Source: Muribaculaceae bacterium | Lineage (GTDB): Bacteria; Bacteroidota; Bacteroidia; Bacteroidales; Muribaculaceae | Assembly (NCBI GenBank): GCA_020026215.1 | Contig: JAHHQT010000003.1 | Coordinates: forward strand, 1 to 49,546 | DNA length: 49,546 nucleotides | Direction: 5' to 3' | Shown: piece after piece, positions 45,315 to 49,546 of the stretch | How the letters are laid out: each line of letters begins with the position of its first letter | Position numbering within the stretch: position 1 is the first letter of the stretch | Notes under the pieces: model-generated | Told to the model about the DNA's origin: nothing | Database searches by the model: none | What the model saw: only the letters and a program-made list of their open reading frames with translations | Position numbers and translations under genes: made by a program

Positions 45315-46523
45315 ATGAAAATATTAGTAACCGGTGCAAAAGGCTTTGTCGGCCGTAACTTGTGTTGCCAATTGCGCAATATCGCCGAAGGCAAGGCTCG
45401 TTGGTACAAAGTGGATTCCGACATCACAGTCTATGAATATGACATCGATTCCACTCCAGAAGAATTGGAGGCATACTGCAAGGATGCAGATTTCGTATTC
45501 AACCTTGCAGGAGTGAACCGCCCAAAAGACCAAAAGGAATTTATGGAAGGCAATTTCGGTTTCGCCTCAACATTGTTGGACACATTGAAGAAATACAAGA
45601 ACAATTGTCCAGTGATGCTTTCAAGTTCCATCCAAGCCACTTTGATTGGCCGTTACGGACAATCCGACTATGGCAAGTCAAAACTAGCCGGTGAAGAACT
45701 ATTCTTTAAATATTCAGAAGAAACAGGGGCAAAGGTGCTTGTTTACCGCTTCCCTAACTTGTTCGGCAAATGGTGTCGTCCAAACTACAACTCTGCTGTA
45801 GCTACATTCTGCAACAACATTGCCAACGATCTTCCTATCCAAGTCAATGACCGCAATACTGAATTGGAATTGCTGTATATCGATGATTTGGTGGACGAAA
45901 TGATTGGTGCATTGACAGGCGATGAACATCACTGTGAATTCAACGGCGTGGACACCGTTTTGAAAGAAGGCGGCCGCTATTGCGCTGTTCCAACGACTCA
46001 CAAGGTTACATTGGGCGAAATCGTTGACCTATTGAATGCATTCCACGACCAACCAAACACATTGGTTGTTCCTGAGATTCCATTCAATTCATTTGCCAAA
46101 AAACTTTATTCAACCTATTTGTCTTACTTGCCAAAGGAGAAAACCATTTTCCCTTTGAAAATGAACATTGATGCTCGTGGCAGTTTCACAGAATTGTTGA
46201 AAAGCGAAAAATGCGGACAAATCAGCGTGAATATTTCAAAACCAGGCATCACTAAAGGCGAACACTGGCACAACAGCAAATGGGAATTCTTTATCGTTGT
46301 TTCAGGTCACGGCTTGATTCAAGAACGCAAAATCGGTAGCGATGAAATCTTCGAATTCGAAGTTTCAGGCGAAAATATCCAAGCTATCCACATGTTACCG
46401 GGATATACCCATAACATCATCAACCTTTCTGATAAGGAAGACTTGATTACCGTAATGTGGGCAAATGAATCATTCGACCCAAATAGACCAGACACATATT
46501 TCGAAAAGGTAAATAAAGACTAA
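45315..46523 (+). CDS. capF: UDP-2-acetamido-2,6-dideoxy-hexulose reductase CapF/FnlB (SDR plus cupin)
   Basis: A 402-residue bifunctional enzyme. The N-terminal SDR domain has TGAKGFVGRNLCCQL, FNLAGVNRPKDQKEF and YGQSDYGKSKLAGEE (YxxxK). The C-terminal cupin domain carries a metal site in GITKGEHWHNSKWEFFIVVS and HMLPGYTHNI. In Staphylococcus aureus, CapF epimerises and reduces the CapE product to UDP-L-TalNAc. Length and domain order match. It follows capE after an 88-base spacer with a hairpin and precedes a WbuC-like gene by 3 bases. Confidence 0.93.
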   Translation: MKILVTGAKGFVGRNLCCQLRNIAEGKARWYKVDSDITVYEYDIDSTPEELEAYCKDADFVFNLAGVNRPKDQKEFMEGNFGFASTLLDTLKKYKNNCPVMLSSSIQATLIGRYGQSDYGKSKLAGEELFFKYSEETGAKVLVYRFPNLFGKWCRPNYNSAVATFCNNIANDLPIQVNDRNTELELLYIDDLVDEMIGALTGDEHHCEFNGVDTVLKEGGRYCAVPTTHKVTLGEIVDLLNAFHDQPNTLVVPEIPFNSFAKKLYSTYLSYLPKEKTIFPLKMNIDARGSFTELLKSEKCGQISVNISKPGITKGEHWHNSKWEFFIVVSGHGLIQERKIGSDEIFEFEVSGENIQAIHMLPGYTHNIINLSDKEDLITVMWANESFDPNRPDTYFEKVNKD

Positions 46524-46526
46524 ATC

Positions 46527-46919
46527 ATGATTCTTGACAATAAACTTTTGGACGAAGTTACAGAGAAGGCTAAGCAAAGCCCTCGCCTTCGTATGAACTA
46601 CAACCTGCACGAAAGTTTGGATGCCAAGGCTCAACGCCTGTTCAATGCGTTGGAACCAGGCACTGAACTTCCTATCCACCGTCATCCTCACACCGCGGAA
46701 ACCTATCTCGTAGTTCGCGGCCATATCAAGGTGATTTTCTATAACGAAAACAAAGAAGTTACTCAAGAATTTGACCTTGATCCGTTGAAAGGTAATTACG
46801 GTGTACAGATTCCTAAGAATCAATGGCACACACTCGAAGTGTTGGAGAGTGGTACAGTGATTTTTGAAGTGAAGGACGGTCCTTATATGCCATCCGCTCC
46901 GGAGGATATTTTAAAATAA
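46527..46919 (+). CDS. wbuC: WbuC-family cupin-fold metalloprotein
   Basis: A 130-residue single-domain cupin. The metal-binding signature is in ELPIHRHPHTAETYLVVRG, and the second motif is in IPKNQWHTLEVLESGTVIFE. WbuC genes accompany fnlABC in Escherichia coli O-antigen clusters with L-FucNAc, but the reaction is not established to my knowledge. It lies 3 bases after capF and 14 bases before capG, within the FucNAc module. Confidence 0.88.
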   Translation: MILDNKLLDEVTEKAKQSPRLRMNYNLHESLDAKAQRLFNALEPGTELPIHRHPHTAETYLVVRGHIKVIFYNENKEVTQEFDLDPLKGNYGVQIPKNQWHTLEVLESGTVIFEVKDGPYMPSAPEDILK

Positions 46920-46933
46920 AACAATTGTAAATT

Positions 46934-48118
46934 ATGGAAATTCGTAAAGATTATAGCGATATAAAATTTCAAAACAACGGCAAACTGAAATTGCTTATCA
47001 TTGTTGGTACACGCCCTGAAATCATCCGTTTGGCAGCCGTAATCAACAAATGCCGTAAATATTTCGACGTGATTTTGGCTCACACAGGTCAAAACTACGA
47101 CTACAACCTAAACGGTGTATTCTTCAAGGACTTGAAATTGAAAGATCCTGAAGTTTATATGGATGCTGTAGGCGACGACCTTGGCGCGACAATGGGCAAC
47201 ATCATCAACGCTTCCTACAAATTGATGGCTGCAACACAACCAGATGCCGTATTGGTATTGGGCGACACGAACAGTTGTTTGAGCGTTATCGGTGCTAAAC
47301 GTTTGCACATCCCTATCTTCCACATGGAAGCTGGTAACCGTTGCAAAGACGAATGTCTTCCTGAAGAAACAAACCGCCGTATCGTGGATATCATTTCCGA
47401 TGTCAATGTTTGCTATTCAGAACATGCACGTCGCTATTTGGCTGATTGTGGACTACCAAAAGAACGTACTTACGTTTCAGGTTCTCCGATGGCTGAAGTT
47501 CTTCACGAAAATCTAAAGGATATCGAAGCAAGCGACATTCACCAACGCCTCGGTCTTGAAAAAGGTCGTTATATCCTACTTTCAGCACACCGCGAAGAAA
47601 ATATTGATACCGAAAAGAACTTCTTGTCACTTTTCAATGCCATCAATGCCATGGCAGAAAAATACGACATGCCAATTCTTTATAGCTGCCACCCTCGTAG
47701 CCGCAAACGTTTGGAAGCAAGCGGATTCAAATTGGACCCACGTGTCATCCAACACGAACCTCTAGGATTCCACGACTACAACTGTCTTCAAATGAATGCC
47801 TTTGCAGTAGTCAGCGATAGCGGTACACTGCCGGAAGAAAGCAGTTTCTTCACAAGCGTAGGGCACCCGTTCCCTGCCATCTGCATCCGTACCTCAACAG
47901 AACGTCCGGAATCATTGGACAAAGCAGGATTCATCCTTGCCGGCATCGATGAAAAATCATTATTGCAAGCAGTAGATACAGCAGTATCACTAAATATCGA
48001 CAAAGACTTCGGTACACCAGTACCAAACTACACAGACGAAAACGTTTCTACCAAGATGGTGAAACTCATCCAAAGCTATGTAGGAGTCGTAAACAAAATG
48101 GTCTGGAGAAAATATTAA
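46934..48118 (+). CDS. capG: UDP-N-acetylhexosamine 2-epimerase of the FucNAc pathway (CapG/FnlC type)
   Basis: A 394-residue non-hydrolysing epimerase that completes UDP-L-FucNAc synthesis from UDP-L-TalNAc-type intermediates. Motifs are LLIIVGTRPEIIRLAAVI, HTGQNYDYNLNGVFF, VLVLGDTNSCLSVIG, HMEAGNRCKDECLPEETNRR and AVVSDSGTLPEESSF. The N-terminal extension MEIRKDYSDIKFQNNGK and the NRC variant of the EAG motif fit the CapG/WbjD subgroup and separate it from the WecB-like gene at 35844. It is preceded by wbuC and followed after 11 bases by a WbuB-like transferase. Confidence 0.93.
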   Translation: MEIRKDYSDIKFQNNGKLKLLIIVGTRPEIIRLAAVINKCRKYFDVILAHTGQNYDYNLNGVFFKDLKLKDPEVYMDAVGDDLGATMGNIINASYKLMAATQPDAVLVLGDTNSCLSVIGAKRLHIPIFHMEAGNRCKDECLPEETNRRIVDIISDVNVCYSEHARRYLADCGLPKERTYVSGSPMAEVLHENLKDIEASDIHQRLGLEKGRYILLSAHREENIDTEKNFLSLFNAINAMAEKYDMPILYSCHPRSRKRLEASGFKLDPRVIQHEPLGFHDYNCLQMNAFAVVSDSGTLPEESSFFTSVGHPFPAICIRTSTERPESLDKAGFILAGIDEKSLLQAVDTAVSLNIDKDFGTPVPNYTDENVSTKMVKLIQSYVGVVNKMVWRKY

Positions 48119-48129
48119 CATAAAATAGG

Positions 48130-49338
48130 ATGCGCATTTTATTGGTATCCCCACACTTCTATCCTGAAAATTTCAAATGTAACCAAATTGCTTTTGAATT
48201 AGCAAAACGAGGATATGAAGTAACAGTATTATCAGATATACCGAACTATCCAAAGGGGAAGTTTTTTGATGGATATGGTATATTCAAAAAAAGAGTAGAA
48301 ACAGTGAATGGTGTTAAAATCATTCGTTCCCTAGTAATTCCTAGAGGAAAAGGGAGTGGATTGAGATTAGCTTTAAACTACTTAAGTTTCGCATTCTTTG
48401 CGTCATTTATTGCTCTTTATTTAGCCATATTCAAAAAATTTGACGCAGTCCTAGTCCATGAAACTTCTCCCATAACAGTGGGTATTCCAGCGTTACTCGT
48501 TAAGAAAATACAACGGATTCCTTTCTATTTTTGGGTGTTGGATTTATGGCCTGAAAGTTTGGAAGCGGCAGGAGGTATCAAGCAAAAAAACATCTTAGGA
48601 TTTTTTAGATATATCGCTAAATTGATGTACAAAAATTCTGATAAAATTCTAATTAGTTCAAATGGATTCAAGAAATCCATCAAGGAAAAAGGTGATTTTG
48701 AAAACAAAATTGTTTATTTTCCGAACTGGGCTGATAAAGAATTAAGTCAGAAGATTGATTATCCGACCCCTTATATGCCTTCTGGATTTAAAATAATGTT
48801 TGCAGGAAATATCGGTGAAGCTCAAGATTTTGACCATATTATGGAAGCTGCAAAACTATTAAAAGACGAAAAACAGATTCATTTTATTTTCGTTGGAGAT
48901 GGAAGAAAAAGGCCCTGGGTACAACAAAATATCAATCAGTACCAATTAGATCAAACAGTGCATTGGGTAGGACGTCATCCCTTAGAAAGTATGCCTTCAT
49001 TCTTTGAACAGGCAGACGCAATGCTTGTTTCTTTAAAAGATAATTTGGTATTTAACCTAACTGCTCCTGCTAAAATACAGGCTTACATGCACGCTAAGAA
49101 GCCTATAATTGCTATGCTGAACGGAGAAGGAGGTGAAATTATAGAGGATGCCCAATGTGGTTTTTCAACAACAGCAGGGAATGCTAAAGGATTAGCTGAA
49201 TTAATCAAGAAAGTTAGTCTAATGGAGAAAGAACAATTAGACAAACTTGGAGCAAACGGATATTCCTATTGTGAACAGAATTTCAACTTCTCCAAGCAAA
49301 TGAATATACTTTGTAATATTTTAGACCGAACTAATTAA
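48130..49338 (+). CDS. wbuB: WbuB-like glycosyltransferase (GT4, probable L-FucNAc transferase)
   Basis: A 402-residue GT4 enzyme and the last gene of the operon. MRILLVSPHFYPENFKCNQIA opens the acceptor domain, and SDIPNYPKGKFFDGYG and FYFWVLDLWPESLEAAGGIK are typical of the WbuB/FnlD-like group. The donor domain has IMFAGNIGEAQDFDHIMEAA, IHFIFVGDGRKRPWVQ and MLVSLKDNLVFNLTAPAKIQ. Its position right after the UDP-L-FucNAc genes suggests that sugar as donor, as for WbuB in Escherichia coli. It returns to the AT-rich composition of the earlier transferases. Confidence 0.87.
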   Translation: MRILLVSPHFYPENFKCNQIAFELAKRGYEVTVLSDIPNYPKGKFFDGYGIFKKRVETVNGVKIIRSLVIPRGKGSGLRLALNYLSFAFFASFIALYLAIFKKFDAVLVHETSPITVGIPALLVKKIQRIPFYFWVLDLWPESLEAAGGIKQKNILGFFRYIAKLMYKNSDKILISSNGFKKSIKEKGDFENKIVYFPNWADKELSQKIDYPTPYMPSGFKIMFAGNIGEAQDFDHIMEAAKLLKDEKQIHFIFVGDGRKRPWVQQNINQYQLDQTVHWVGRHPLESMPSFFEQADAMLVSLKDNLVFNLTAPAKIQAYMHAKKPIIAMLNGEGGEIIEDAQCGFSTTAGNAKGLAELIKKVSLMEKEQLDKLGANGYSYCEQNFNFSKQMNILCNILDRTN

Positions 49339-49362
49339 TCCCAATTAATTATATCTTTAATG

Positions 49363-49395
49363 AAAAAGGTGCGCAGGTTTCTGTGCACCTTTTTC
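49363..49395 (+). terminator. Rho-independent terminator of the capsule operon
   Basis: GGTGCGCAG and CTGTGCACC form a 9-bp stem (one G-U pair) with a GTTT loop, flanked by an A-run and a T-run. It lies 25 bases after the last stop codon and closes the transcription unit begun near 23658. Confidence 0.92.
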
Positions 49396-49422
49396 GTTTA
49401 TTTCAATATTTCAACCTCGGCA

Positions 49423-49454
49423 TTTGGTTTAATGAAAAAAAACTAGTTACTTTG
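49423..49454 (+). promoter_or_regulatory. Possible promoter for the gene at the right edge
   Basis: TTTG (49423-49426) and TTACTTTG (49447-49454) are spaced by 20 bases. The -7 element has one departure from TAnnTTTG. It lies about 38 bases before the ATG at 49492 and after the capsule terminator, which fits a new transcription unit. Confidence 0.45.
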
Positions 49455-49491
49455 AATAATATCCAATTTTGAAGTTTATAATTGAAAAAAT

Positions 49492-49546
49492 ATGTTTGAA
49501 ACGAGTGACATCCAAAGGCCCTATTCGTTTCTTGAAAAGATAAGAC
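49492..49546 (+). CDS. Start of an unidentified gene, cut by the window edge
   Basis: An ATG at 49492 opens a frame that runs to the window end (MFETSDIQRPYSFLEKIR, 18 codons). Upstream are a plausible promoter and the capsule terminator. Too little is visible to identify a family. Confidence 0.45.
   Translation, partial: MFETSDIQRPYSFLEKIR

Overview
The window is chromosomal DNA from a member of the Bacteroidetes, most likely order Bacteroidales. Four things point there: promoters of the TTTG-N19-21-TAnnTTTG type, tRNA genes without an encoded CCA, type IX secretion (T9SS) features (a PorE-like OmpA lipoprotein and a very large protein ending in a T9SS sorting domain), and a UpxY-type NusG paralogue heading a capsule operon. 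The DNA is AT-rich and I saw no transposon, phage gene or CRISPR array.

Layout. (1) 1-1959, minus: 3'-truncated gene for a PorE-like lipoprotein (TPR, PD40 propeller, carboxypeptidase-regulatory-like domain, OmpA domain). (2) 1960-2457: divergent promoters and, on the plus strand, a clear cobalamin riboswitch. (3) 2458-9546, plus: a giant secreted protein of about 2360 residues with alternating CUB-like and BNR_assoc_N-like modules, a beta-helix, a DUF4465-like domain and a T9SS sorting domain, closed by a strong terminator. (4) 9966-22819, minus: the classical tRNA-Tyr / degenerate tRNA-Gly / tRNA-Thr / tuf / tRNA-Trp / secE / nusG / rplK / rplA / rplJ / rplL / rpoB / rpoC cluster, with a strong promoter in front of tRNA-Tyr and a terminator after rpoC. 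(5) 22905-23393, minus: ribH. (6) 23644-49395, plus: a capsule or exopolysaccharide operon of about 25 kb with its own promoter and terminator. A new gene begins at the right edge.

The capsule operon reads as a Wzx/Wzy-type pathway. It holds a UpxY-like antiterminator, a WecA-like initiating transferase, Wza and Wzc, a LicC-like/DUF5690/LicD-like module that probably adds a phospho-substituent, two nearly identical UDP-HexNAc 6-dehydrogenases, Wzx, an SGNH hydrolase, a hexapeptide acyltransferase, a WecB-type epimerase, an EpsG-like Wzy, four glycosyltransferases, a WbpG-like sugar amidotransferase, and a UDP-L-FucNAc module (CapE, CapF, WbuC, CapG, WbuB-like transferase). One initiating enzyme plus four transferases suggests a repeat unit of roughly five sugars. 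It would contain an N-acetylhexosaminuronic acid, perhaps amidated, and L-FucNAc, with acyl and phospho decoration.

Most interesting points: a B12 riboswitch directly in front of a giant T9SS cargo with a DUF4465-like domain, which suggests a very large secreted cobamide-capture protein; a tRNA-Gly at its conserved operon position that has lost its D-arm; and two dehydrogenase copies sharing a 426-bp tract with no differences, bracketing an 8.7-kb capsule segment.
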